Source of the DNA: Dallia pectoralis
Taxonomy: Eukaryota > Chordata > Actinopteri > Esociformes > Umbridae
Reading direction: 5' to 3'
Assembly (NCBI GenBank): GCA_029465975.1
Contig: CM055730.1
Coordinates: forward strand, 17,713,918 to 17,777,917
Length of the DNA: 64,000 bases
Numbering within the stretch: the first letter of the stretch is position 1; each line of letters begins with the position of its first letter. The translations under genes were made by a program, and so were the position numbers. The notes under the pieces are model-generated. The model ran no database searches. It saw only the letters and a program-made list of their open reading frames with translations, and was not told the origin of the DNA. Positions 1-13,000 of this stretch are shown here, piece after piece.

Positions 1-1114
1 GTCATTGGGAACTTTATATACACGGTGTTGAACGCACGCACACATGCACAGGTTTCACATTCCCCACAACAGGGATACGGGTCCACAGGGGCCCAGCCAG
101 TTGCTGAGTGACACATGTAAACGGACGTGGTCACACAAACACACACGCAGCTACACGGCAGTGGGAGACGGGGGTAGGGGGCAGCGTTGAAAGGTGCATG
201 TAAACAAAGCAAACGCTGGCTTACTGTGTCTCTCACATGGGTTCACACTCACACACTCACACAGAAAAGCAAACATACAAGCTTTTGTGACTATACATAT
301 GCAGACATTTCTGGACAAAAAAATGTTTGCCCCAAAAAAACTAAATGAATGATAAAAATAAATGTCACCCTTGGTGGCCCTTAGGTGTTCGGTGTCATGA
401 GCATTTTCTACATCAGTGAGTTTATTTTCACACGTAGTGGTAACAGGGAAGGGGATTGGCTTGCTGAACAACCCAGCTTGTCAGAACGCTTATTAAGGAG
501 AGAACTTAAAAATATATGAAGTCACGTTAAAAGTTTGTGTTTTTGCCAAGTGGATAAACAGGATAAACATGAATTTGCTGTTTATCCTGGAGTTCTGTTG
601 TAGTTACCTGACTGGGCATTCAGTGCAACAACAGGCAACCATTGTCATTCATACAGCCAGGCAAAAAAACCTCACAAGGACATGATCAACTATGGATGTT
701 TTTCAGAATGAGTACATGTGCGACTACTTATAGTTGGATACTTGCCGATACAAAACACCGATACCAAGTACTTAATAAGGCAATAAAAACGTAGTGGGAC
801 AGAGTATCAGCAAAGAAGCCACTTCCTGGCTAGTTATTCTGCTACTGCATACAAACCGTAGATCGTACAGACTCATGGCAGGTCTCATTAAAACCAGTTG
901 ATCAGACAGAATATAGCAAGCATTGAACTGTGAAAATCAGATTTTCCTAGCAGAAATGGTTATATTTTTTAAAAGTTTCCCGAACTCATAGCGCGACTAT
1001 GCTTCATTGCACAGACTCCCGGCTGGTACCATTTTAATTGAAAGATCAGCCAGAAATAAATGCGCAACTCCAGTGGCCCTGTAAACGAGTGTAGTACACA
1101 GGAGTAGGAGTATC

Positions 1115-1290
1115 GAATGTTGCTATGAGGTGGTATCGGAGCATGGTATCGGAACCTTTCCAGGTCTCTAGAATGTTGCCATGAGGTGGTATCGGAGGAT
1201 CATGGTATCGGAACCTTTCCAGGTCTCTAGAACGTTGCCATGAGGTGGTATCGGAGCATCATGGTATCGGAACCTTTTCAGGTCTCTAGA
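1115..1290. repeat. Three tandem copies of a ~59-bp unit
   Basis: Three head-to-tail copies start at 1115, 1171 and 1230. Each carries 'atgaggtggtatcgga' and later 'ggtatcggaacctt', ending 'ggtctctagaa'. The copies differ by a few substitutions and a 3-bp indel. Related 'tatcgg' words also occur upstream near 745-800, which suggests decay of a longer local repeat. Confidence 0.8.
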
Positions 1291-2303
1291 ACCAGACCAA
1301 GAAGTCTTTAGAACTTCCAGGTCTTTTCTTTTGTTCATGCTATGTATTTGAATAAAAACGAATAAAATACAACCAAAACAGACTTAAGTGTCGTAAAGTT
1401 TAAACGCTCAGTCATATGCTCGTGAAAGGAGAAATGTTTTAAACCTGGCTTTAAAAATGGATACATTTGGGGCCTGTCTAAGATATTCTGGTAATTTATT
1501 CCAGTTGCATGCAGCTTCACCATGTCTAGTTTTGACTCAGGGCTCTACTAATGTTCTACTACTAGCTGTCCTGAATTCAGTGATCCAAGAGCCCTGTTTG
1601 GTTTATCAGAAATGTATTCAGGGCCCAGACCGTGTACAAGTACATGAGCAGAGTATCGTCCCGATACCGGATATTGGTTTATCCCTATGACCAACGATGG
1701 GGTTTTAAAAGTAATAATTATTTTAGTATAAGTATAAAGTATATTTCCTGCATTGTCCGATCACCATTGTGAGGGAGGTGGCATCTACGTTCACCATGAA
1801 TGCTTAAACGTTTTACTTTCAAATGTATATAAATTACTCTCCCATTTAAACTCCAACTTCACCCCAAAACCTTACCCTAAATCTAAACTTACCTGTTTTC
1901 CTTACTAATAATATCAAGATAACCCACAGCCCACCGTGCAAATTACTGCGAGACCACTTTTAAATAAATAACACCCATGGAAGGTCAAACACTGGCAAGA
2001 AACCCCCAGACACGCACACCCCTCCTCTGCGTCAGGCCTCCGCGGATGACAGGGTAACGACGAGAAAATATTTTTATAGGATTGCGTTTCGACAGAGCGA
2101 GGGCAGCGAGCGGCTTTACAGGCATCGAATCTCGAAGAGCACTTTTATCTATCCGTCAACTGTCCAGGTTTTTATGGGCATTATGGTGACATGGACAGAC
2201 ACAGACAGCACAGCCTGGGTGAGTTTCACTACATCATTCATATAGCCTCAGACCCAGCCTTCTCCATTTCTTCCCCAGGTCTTTAACAGGCAGTACAAAA
2301 GTC

Positions 2304-2745
2304 TGACGGGAGCCCCCCAGACACCGACGGGAGCCCCCCAGACACCGACGGGAGCCCCCCAGACTCCGACGGGAGCCCCCCAGACTCCGACGGGAGCCCC
2401 CCAGACTCCGACGGGAGTACCCCCAGACACAGACGGGAGCACCCCAGACACAGACGGGAGCACCCCAGACACCGACGGGAGCACCCCAGACACAGACGGG
2501 AGCACCCCAGACACAGACGGGAGCACCCCAGACACAGACGGGAGCACCCCAGACACAGACGGGAGCACCCCAGACACAGACGGGAGCACCCCAGACACAG
2601 ACGGGAGCACCCCAGACACTGACGGGAGCACCCCAGACACAGACGGGAGCACCCCAGACACAGACGGGAGCACCCCAGACACAGACGGGAGCACCCCAGA
2701 CACAGACGGGAGCACCCCAGACACAGACGGGAGCACCCCAGACTC
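2304..2745. repeat. 21-bp minisatellite, ~21 copies
   Basis: Tandem unit of 21 bp built on 'gacgggagcaccccagac'. The left end (2304-2420) carries 'gacgggagccccccagac' variants; the rest is nearly homogeneous. Because 21 is a multiple of 3 it leaves a long open frame on the minus strand repeating a 7-residue motif (GVLPSVS), which I regard as an artefact. Confidence 0.9.
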
Positions 2746-4689
2746 TAAAAGCTCCCCATCCACAAACAGGAGCACTAACTGAACGAGAGAATGGCCTGTG
2801 TGTTATGACCTATCCTTTTGTAAGTACTACTCGTGGGTTTTATGGAATCCCACTTCGATCCCTCCCCCAAAAATAAAAGCCTCGCTTGTCTCCAATTCAG
2901 ACAAGCGGCGCAGCAGTTTTGGAAAATAAACCAGTCTGAGTTAATGGCAAGGCAAACACCACGGGTTGACAGCTAGCTCGTTCTGGGTCTTTTCAACATG
3001 AGACTGCGCTAAACTCTCCCTTTCTTCCACCCCTTCATCCACGCCCAGTAAGACTTGAACAAGTCAATTGTTTGACCCAACCCTCTGACCCTTAACCCTT
3101 GGGACCTCCACCCTGTAAACACCCCCACTAGGAGGTGAGCCTGGCAGACTAAATTAGCACCAAATAGCTGAAACACGCCACAGCTGTTGATGATTAATCT
3201 AAAAAAAAAATGCAAAAAAGCAAGCTAGGCTGAAATAAAATAAAAAATGATATGAAAAATAATTTAAAATTATGCTGTAATAGAATTTAAAGAAAAGGAT
3301 CTACTGTGAACGGCTGTTGGTGGTCTCCCGTCAAACCTAAATCAAACAAAACGTGATCGCCGAATGTCAGAAAGACTATAATTTAGGGTGGAAGGAGGAA
3401 GGGGAGGAGGTGGTGAGGGCGTTTAACTTATAAACTTCACAGAGCGGGTGGAAATGGTTCTGGGTTGGTTTGATCTTGTTTTCATGGGCACAGGTTCTCT
3501 GACAGGGGCGTGTGGAACAGAGGTGCAGGGAGATGGAGGAGAACCATCTGACTGAGCACCCCATAACCAGTCAAAGGGATGTATACCTTAAAGGAAAGTG
3601 TACAGTAGAAAAATCACAGTCACACAGCAGAACTCTGGAGGTGTCCGCAGAAAGCTAACAGAAGGCAACAAAGACTGTGGCTTACTTTGTTGGCTTTATG
3701 TTGTTGTGTATCGCTGTGCAAACTTGACTAGTCGTACATACCAATAAAGCATATTGAACATTAATACATTTGAGACAGAGAAAAACAAATTATCTTCTTT
3801 TAAGTGTGTACGATACCATCGAAACAAACAACACGTGAGCACAGAACTATAAAGCCTGAGCTCATTCTACAACAAATTCCACTTATGTGGGGTAAAAACA
3901 TTTCACGAGTGAGAAGCTAATTTTGGGATATAAACTACTAACTCCTCGTATGTTATGTTTGGTACTATATTGGATTTAACCTTGATTAGAGAAGCCAGAT
4001 ATGCTTGACGTTTAATTGAAGATAAACTATTACTAGGGTAATAAAAAAAATCACTACTAGTTTTAGAATAAAAACTGAAATCCAGTATTCTTAAATAGAA
4101 TAAGTTTTTGCAATAAAAGATAAATAAATGTATTGGGATCCACCCATTCCACCATAACAGTACCAAACTATACCAATAGCATATATTACCAGAAGACATC
4201 TGCAGGGGGTATTATTAGGTTGTTCAAAATATAATTTTGTTACTGAAATAGTCCTCACTGAAAGAAACTTGTGGTCCATATCTCAGTTTGAATTGACTTG
4301 CTGTATGCTCATACTATCTTTAAATACATGCAGTAACACCTCCAATCCTAAACCCGCCCAAATAGAGCCAGTCTTACGTACTAATTGAGCAGTTGGCATC
4401 ATGCTAACTCACAACTGACCAACTGTGACTGACAGGCCTAATACACAAATGAAAGAAACAAGACAAATACAATACAACTGTGACTGACAGGGATAATGCA
4501 CAAATGAAAGAAACAGACACATACAATACAACGGGAAACCATTCAGCAACCACGAATCAGATGATGCACCAGGCAATTCTCACACAACACACCCTCCGGA
4601 TTCAGACTTCTACTGGCTACCTGCAAATACCTCAGTCACTCGGTGTCACTCTTAATCTGAGAGCAATACCAGTAAAGTGACTCACAAAT

Positions 4690-4721
4690 GAGGACACACA
4701 CAGACACACAGACACACACAC

Positions 4722-4752
<31 letters not shown>

Positions 4753-4785
4753 CACAGACAGACACACAGACAGACAGACAGACAA
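4690..4785. repeat. (CA)n/(GACA)n compound microsatellite
   Basis: CA-rich stretch passing into a run of 'gaca' tetranucleotides (4727-4783) interrupted by 'cacacaga' units. Confidence 0.85.
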
Positions 4786-4925
4786 GATAATTCCCGGGAA
4801 CTGTAGTGCTAAAAGCTGAGCATGTTTTGACCTGTCACCACATACCATGAGATTTACACATGGAAGGGAGGAAAACAAAGACCAGCAGTGACCGCTAATA
4901 CGCACGTGCGCACACACGCGCGCAC

Positions 4926-5206
4926 TGTCTCTCTCTCCTCCCCTGTCTTTGTCTTTCTCTCTCTCTCTCTCTCCTCCCCTGTCTTTGTCTTTCTCTCTCT
5001 CTCTCTCTCCTCCCCCATCTCTCTCTCTCTCTCTCTCTCTCCTCCCCCATCTCTTTCTGTCTCTCTCTCCTCCCCCATCTCTGTCTCTCTCTCCTCCCCC
5101 ATCTCTGTCTCTCTCTCCTCCCCCATCTCTGTCTCTCTCTCCTCCCCCATCTCTGTCTCTCTATCCTCCCCCATCTCTGTCTGTCTCTCTATCCTCCCCC
5201 GTCTCC
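4926..5206. repeat. CT-rich polypyrimidine minisatellite
   Basis: Strongly strand-asymmetric pyrimidine tract: runs of 'ctctctct' alternate with 'cctcccccatctctgtct'. It starts as a ~42-bp repeat with 'cccctgtctttgtctttct' and then becomes a ~22-bp repeat. Mirror-symmetric polypurine/polypyrimidine DNA of this kind can form triplex (H-DNA) structure. Confidence 0.85.
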
Positions 5207-5390
5207 ATTTATCAGTGAGTGAAAGCACAATGGGAGGCTTTACCATGGCTGGGCACCTCCTGTACCTTAATCACTGCATTATGGGCCCTGTCAACCTTAT
5301 GAAAACAACCATCACCCGTCGCCCGGAACCCCCATTCCCTTTCTCCCTGCCGGTCCTGGCCCCTGTTTGGCTCCGGTGATGGATGGGTTA

Positions 5391-5467
5391 GGAACGGCCC
5401 TAGAGCACGGAACGGCCCTAGAGCACGGAACGGCCCTAGAGCACGGAACGGCCCTAGAGCACGGACG
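5391..5467. repeat. 18-bp minisatellite, ~4 copies
   Basis: Tandem 'ggaacggccctagagcac' repeated about four times, ending at 'cacggacgg'. It lies just 5' of the 23-bp array. Confidence 0.85.
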
Positions 5468-5506
5468 GTGAGAAGGATGGGGGCCAGGTGGTTGTAAGAC
5501 CAGATA

Positions 5507-6165
5507 GCACATTCAGATTAAACCCGACGGCACATTCAGATTAAACCCGACGGCACATTCAGATTAAACCCGACGGCACATTCAGATTAAACCCGACGGC
5601 ACATTCAGATTAAACCCGACGGCACATTCAGATTAAACCATTCAGATTAAACCCGACGGCACATTCAGATTAAACCCCGGCACATTCAGATTAAACCCGA
5701 CGGCACATTCAGATTAAACCCGACGGCACATTCAGATTAAACCCGACGGCACATTCAGATTAAACCCGACGGCACATTCAGATTAAACCCGACGGCACAT
5801 TCAGATTAAACCCGACGGCACATTCAGATTAAACCCGACGGCACATTCAGATTAAACCCGACGGCACATTCAGATTAAACCCGACGGCACATTCAGATTA
5901 AACCCGACGGCACATTCAGATTAAACCCGACGGCACATTCAGATTAAACCCGACGGCACATTCAGATTAAACCGACGGCACATTCAGATTAAACCCGACG
6001 GCACATTCAGATTAAACCCGACGGCACATTCAGATTAAACCCGACGGCACATTCAGATTAAACCCGACGGCACATTCAGATTAAACCCGACGGCACATTC
6101 AGATTAAACCCGACGGCACATTCAGATTAAACCCGACGGCACATTCAGATTAAACCCGACGGCAC
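5507..6165. repeat. 23-bp minisatellite, ~28 copies
   Basis: Very homogeneous tandem array; each 23-bp unit contains 'acattcagattaaacccg' followed by 'acggc'. Only a few units differ: a truncated unit near 5639 and single-base losses near 5676 and 5971. Such homogeneity indicates recent expansion or ongoing homogenisation. Confidence 0.95.
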
Positions 6166-6333
6166 CAGGATTTTAAAGCAGGTCCCGAAGTTTTAGAACT
6201 GTTATTTTCCCCTTCTAATCAGGGACAAATGTCACACCTGAGAGACCAAGTGGGCAAAGTTATAATCAGGTAAATCCTACAAGCACTAGAACTCTGGGTA
6301 AATTCACACATACTGAGATGACATGCTGTGAAT

Positions 6334-6338
<5 letters not shown>

Positions 6339-6390
<52 letters not shown>
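6339..6390. repeat. (TG)26 microsatellite
   Basis: Uninterrupted TG dinucleotide run of about 52 bp. A second run of about 40 bp lies at 6841-6880. Confidence 0.95.
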
Positions 6391-6391
<1 letters not shown>

Positions 6392-6837
6392 TACGTGCGC
6401 ATACCACTTGTGTTCGTATGTAGAAAAACAGGGATAACAGACGTGTCTGTGCAAGCAGGGCTGTTTGTCATCTGTAAATGAAGTCATGGGAACCCAAAGT
6501 GCAGGTGACCGTCTAACCTGCAGGCTAGAACCACGCAGTGCACTCTCATTTTTACCCGTACTCAGTCTGAGGAAAAAGTAAAAATAGTGCATCCTGTCAT
6601 TTTAGCTCACAGGCCACATTATAACACACCTTTGGTTCAGAGTGTTCTTCTGCATGTCATAGTAATGTGGAACCCCAAGGGAACCGTGGACTGATCTACA
6701 CTTTAGTTCTGCATACCAAAGCCATCACAACCTGAGCCCAAATGGAAATCCTTTAAACGTCCTACTGAAATGTCTACTGAACAAGCACACGCACCAAGGC
6801 AACATGCTGGATTGATTGTTATTGACTGCGGAAGCTC

Positions 6838-6882
<45 letters not shown>

Positions 6883-7260
6883 CCATTTCGACAAATGAGC
6901 TGGCAGCAGCTGGTGCACTGAAACTCTTTTAAAACATTCTCGACTACCACCGCAAGCAACACATATTCTTTACTTCTTTTCACAGTCTTACCTCCATTTC
7001 TTATTTGCCACCCATTTTGTCACTCTACCCTTTGCTACCCATCTGTCCCTTCCTCCCTCTTTCACTCAGCAGCTTTTTCTTCCTTTCTGTGGAAACTTTA
7101 ATGGTTTCCTGGGCTCAGTTCGAGACATTCTTTCAGAGTGAACAATAACAACAAGAGTAAGAGCCACTTGATATAACTCTTATTACCTCCCCTACTAGGC
7201 ACTGGGTGTGTGTGAGTGTTTTTCATTGACTTTGTCCATGTGCACACAGTGCAGAAGCAA

Positions 7261-9198
7261 CGTATGATAGCGTAACCAGCGTATGATAGCGTATGATAGC
7301 GTAAACAGCGTATGATAGCGTAACCAGCGTATGATAGCGTATGATAGCGTAACAAGCGCATGATAGCGTAACCAGCGTATGATAGCGTAAACAGCGTATG
7401 ATAGCGTAACCAGCGCATGATAGCGTATGATAGCGTAAACAGCGTATGATAGAATACGCAGCGTATGATAGCGTAACCAGCGTATGATAGCACATGATAG
7501 CGTAACAAGCGTATGATAGCGTAACCAGCGCATGATAGCGTAACCAGCGCATGATAGCGTAACCAGCGTATGATAGCGTAACCAGCGTATGATAGCGTAA
7601 CCAGCGCATGATAGCGTAACCAGCGCATGATAGCGTAACCAGCGCATGATAGCGTAACCAGCGCATGATAGCGTAAACAGCGTATGATAGAATACGCAGC
7701 GTATGATAGCGTAACCAGCGTATGATAGCACATGATAGCGTAACAAGCGTATGATAGCGTAACCAGCGCATGATAGCGTAACCAGCGCATGATAGCGTAA
7801 CCAGCGTATGATAGCGTAAGCGTATGATAGCGTATGATAGCGTAACCAGCGCATGATAGCGTAACCAGCGCATGATAGCGTAACCAGCGCATGATAGCGT
7901 AACCAGCGCATGATAGCGTAACCAGCGCATGATAGCGTAACCAGCGCATGATAGCGTAACCAGCGCATGATAGCGTAAGCAGCGTATGATAGAATAAGCA
8001 GCGTATGATAGCGTAACCAGCGTATGATAGCACATGATAGCGTAACAAGCGTATGATAGCGTAACCAGCGCATGATAGCGTAACCAGCGTATCATAGCGT
8101 AACCAGCGTATGATAGCGTAACCAGCGCATGATAGCGTAACCAGCGCATGATAGCGTAACCAGCGCATGATAGCGTAACCAGCGCATGATAGCGTAACCA
8201 GCGCATGATAGCGTAACCAGCGTATGATAGCGTATGATAGCGTAACCAGCGCATGATAGCGTAACCAGCGTATGATAGCGTAACCAGCGCATGATAGCGT
8301 AACCAGCGCATGATAGCGTAACCAGCGCATGATAGCGTAAGCAGCGTATGATAGCGTAAGCAGCGTAACCAGCGCATGATAGCGTAACCAGCGCATGATA
8401 GCGTAACCAGCGCATGATAGCGTAACCAGCGCATGATAGCGTAACCAGCGCATGATAGCGTAACCAGCGCATGATAGCGTAAAGCAGCGTATGATAGAAT
8501 AAGCAGCGTATGATAGCGTAACCAGCGTATGATAGCACATGATAGCGTAACAAGCGTAACCAGCGCATGATAGCGTAACCAGCGCATGATAGCGTAACCA
8601 GCGTATCATAGCGTAACCAGCGTATGATAGCGTAACCAGCGCATGATAGCGTAACCAGCGCATGATAGCGTAACCAGCGCATGATAGCGTAACCAGCGTA
8701 TGATAGCGTATGATAGCGTAACCAGCGCATGATAGCGTAACCAGCGTATGATAGCGTAACCAGCGCATGATAGCGTAACCAGCGCATGATAGCGTAACCA
8801 GCGCATGATAGCGTAAGCAGCGTATGATAGCGTAAGCAGCGTATGATAGCGTATGATAGCGTAACCAGCGCATGATAGCGTAACCAGCGCATGATAGCGT
8901 AACCAGCGCATGATAGCGTAACCAGCGCATGATAGCGTAACCAGCGCATGATAGCGTAACCAGCGCATGATAGCGTACGATAGCGTAACCAGCGTATGAT
9001 AGCGTAACCAGCGTATGATAGCGTAACCAGCGTATGATAGCGTATGATAGCGTAACCAGCGTATGATAGCGTAACCAGTGCATGATAGCGTAACCAGCGC
9101 ATGATAGCGTAACCAGCGTATGATAGCGTAACCAGCGTATGATAGCGTAACCAGCGTATGATAGCGTAACCAGCGTATGGTAGCGTAACCAGCGTGTG
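7261..9198. repeat. 19-bp/10-bp minisatellite, ~1.9 kb
   Basis: Array of 'gcgtaaccagcgyatgata' (19 bp) and shortened 'gcgtatgata' (10 bp) units. Larger blocks are repeated within it: the rare marker 'tagaata' followed by 'gcacatgatagcgtaacaag' recurs near 7447, 7687, 7989 and 8492. The minus strand has no stop codons in any phase of the unit, which produces overlapping open frames of up to 661 codons; these are artefacts. Confidence 0.95.
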
Positions 9199-10049
9199 GA
9201 TGTGTTATGCTTGCTAGACTGATATAGAAACTGAGGTACTCAAGCACGCTTCTCATACTACTACATCCCAACATAAAGATCTGATAAACTCAATGTGAAA
9301 AATGATGAAAACAGGGAACAGATGGATTTCTAGTGCGCTGTATATAATATGGACACAAATCTCTCTAAAACAATTGGAATCTCTATTCGGGCTGTCCAAA
9401 ATGAGTTAAAATCTGAATAACAGCAAATAAAAAGTTGGTTGTGTAACACAGTGTTGCGGCCAGATGAGGATTGTCCAAAAGAGAGAAAGAAAAAGGAAGC
9501 AAAGCAAGAAAATAAAATGGAGGGAGAAAGGTAAAGATCGAAAGAAAGATATAAATATACATAAAAAAGGTGTGCTTTATAAGATGCATTACCTAAACAG
9601 GTCTACAAAAAATAAATTCCAACTGCAAATAAAACAAACGATATTATTCTAAAACATGATTTTTACATCTGCAATGTAATAGTTGTATGAAGAGTTAGCC
9701 AACGTGGTGGAACCCATCGCCGGAGCAGAGACCGTTCAATCATCTGAAAAGAGACTGGGTGCAATACCCTTCTGGATCCAATAGAGGTCCCCGCACATAC
9801 ATATGACATACATGAACCGTACTAGAGACGAGAGTAAAGGCCTCATATAGGCCTCAGGTGGTCCAGCCGTCTAACCTGATGTTTCCTTCTAGATTAAACC
9901 CAGCCCATGGCTCTGTCAGTTTAAAAACTCTGATTATCTTTCCACACTTTCTGTCAAGTAAAGCATATAAATGCCAGAACAAAAGAATACCTTTAAAAAG
10001 CTCAAGTCAAATAAGGATAATAATAATAAGTTGGAATAATATAGCCCCT

Positions 10050-13000
10050 AATACATAATACGCCTAATACATAATACGCCTAATACATAATACGCCTAAT
10101 ACATAATACGCCTAATACATAATACGCCTAATACATAATACGCCTAATACATAATACGCCTAATACATAATACGCCCAATACATAATACGCCTAATACAT
10201 AATACGCCCAATACATAATACGCCTAATACATAATACGCCCAATACATAATACGCCTAATACATAATACGCCTAATACATAATACGCCTAATACATAATA
10301 CGCCTAATACATAATACGCCCTAATACATAATACGCCCTAATACATAATACGCCCCTAATACATAATACGCCCAATACATAATACGCCCTAATACATAAT
10401 ACGCCCTAATACATAATACGCCCAATACATAATACGCCCAATACATAATACGCCCTAATACATAATACGCCTAATACATAATACGCCCTAATACATAATA
10501 CGCCCAATACATAATACGCCCAATAGATAATACGCCCTAATACATAATACGCCCAATACATAATACGCCTAATACATAATACGCCCAATAAATAATACGC
10601 CCAATACATAATACGCCCAATACATAATACATACGCCCAATACATAATACGCCCAATACATAATACGCCTAATACATAATACGCCTAATATAATACGCCC
10701 AATACATAATACGCCCTAATACATAATACGCCCTAATACATAATACGCCTAATACATAATACGCCTAATACATAATACGCCCTAATACATAATACGCCTA
10801 ATACATAATACGCCTAATACATAATACGCCTAATACATAATACGCCTAATACATAATACGCCTAATACATAATACGCCTAATACATAATACGCCTAATAC
10901 ATAATACGCCTAATAGATAATACGCCTAATACATAATACGCCTAATACATAATACGCCTAATACATAATACGCCTAATACATAATACGCCCCTAATACAT
11001 AATACGCCTAATACATAATACGCCTAATACATAATACGCCTAATACATAATACGCCTAATACATAATACGCCTAATACATAATACGCCTAATACATAATA
11101 CGCCTAATACATAATACGCCTAATACATAATACGCCTAATACATAATACGCCCTAATACATAATACGCCTAATACATAATACGCCTAATACATAATACGC
11201 CTAATACATAATACGCCTAATACATAATACGCCCTAATACATAATACGCCTAATACATAATACGCCTAATACATAATACGCCCTAATACATAATACGCCC
11301 TAATACATAATACGCCTAATACATAATACGCCTAATACATAATACGCCCTAATACATAATACGCCTAATACATAATACGCCCTAATACATAATACGCCTA
11401 ATATAATACATACATAATACGCCTAATACATAATACGCCCCTAATACATAATACGCCCTAATACATAATACGCCCTAATACATAATACGCCTAATACATA
11501 ATACATAATATACGCCCCTAATACATAATACGCCCTAATACATAATACGCCTAATACATAATACGCCCTAATACATAATACGCCCTAATACATAATACGC
11601 CCTAATACATAATACGCCCTAATACATAATACGCCCTAATACATAATACGCCCTAATACATAATACGCCCCTAATACATAATACGCCCTAATACATAATA
11701 CGCCTAATACATAATACGCCCCTAATACATAATACGCCTAATACATAATACGCCCTAATACATAATACGCCCTAATACATAATACGCCCTAATACATAAT
11801 ACGCCTAATACATAATACGCCCCTAATACATAATACGCCCTAATACATAATACGCCCTAATACATAATACGCCCCTAATACATAATACGCCCCTAATACA
11901 TAATACGCCCTAATACATAATACGCCTAATACATAATACGCCTAATACATAATACGCCTAATACATAATACGCCCCTAATACATAATACGCCTAATACAT
12001 AATACGCCTAATACATAATACGCCTAATACATAATACGCCCTAATACATAATACGCCTAATACATAATACGCCTAATACATAATACGCCCTAATACATAA
12101 TACGCCTAATACATAATACGCCTAATACATAATACGCCCTAATACATAATACGCCTAATACATAATACGCCTAATACATAATACGCCCTAATACATAATA
12201 CGCCTAATACATAATACGCCTAATACATAATACGCCCTAATACATAATACGCCTAATACATAATACGCCTAATACATAATACGCCCTAATACATAATACG
12301 CCTAATACATAATACGCCTAATACATAATACGCCTAATACATAATACGCCTAATACATAATACGCCTAATACATAATACGCCTAATACATAATACGCCTA
12401 ATACATAATACGCCCTAATACATAATACGCCTAATACATAATACGCCTAATACATAATACGCCTAATACATAATACGCCTAATACATAATACGCCTAATA
12501 CATAATACGCCTAATACATAATACGCCTAATACATAATACGCCTAATACATAATACGCCTAATACATAATACGCCTAATACATAATACGCCTAATACATA
12601 ATACGCCTAATACATAATACGCCTAATACATAATACGCCTAATACATAATACGCCTAATACATAATACGCCTAATACATAATACGCCTAATACATAATAC
12701 ATAATAATAATACGCCCTAATACATAATACGCCTAATACATAATACGCCCTAATACATAATACGCCTAATACATAATACGCCTAATACATAATACGCCTA
12801 ATACATAATACGCCTAATACATAATACGCCTAATACATAATACGCCTAATACATAATACGCCTAATACATAATACGCCTAATACATAATACGCCTAATAC
12901 ATAATACGCCCAATAATACATAATACGCCTAATACATAATACGCCCAATACATAATACGCCTAATACATAATACGCCTAATACATAATACGCCCTAATAC

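Noticed and set aside
2248..2775. Repeat proteins from the 21-bp, 27-bp and 33-bp arrays (2304, 27577, 31950, 48088)
   Set aside because: Units that are multiples of three keep a frame open by arithmetic; there are no supporting exons, and the ends run directly into the arrays.
5507..9198. CRISPR-like arrays (short repeats at regular spacing)
   Set aside because: Units are contiguous tandem repeats without unique spacers, and the DNA is vertebrate.
7098..9274. Overlapping minus-strand open frames of up to 661 codons
   Set aside because: They are translations of the 19-bp array, which lacks stops in all phases; peptides are pure repeats with no domain, and several frames overlap.
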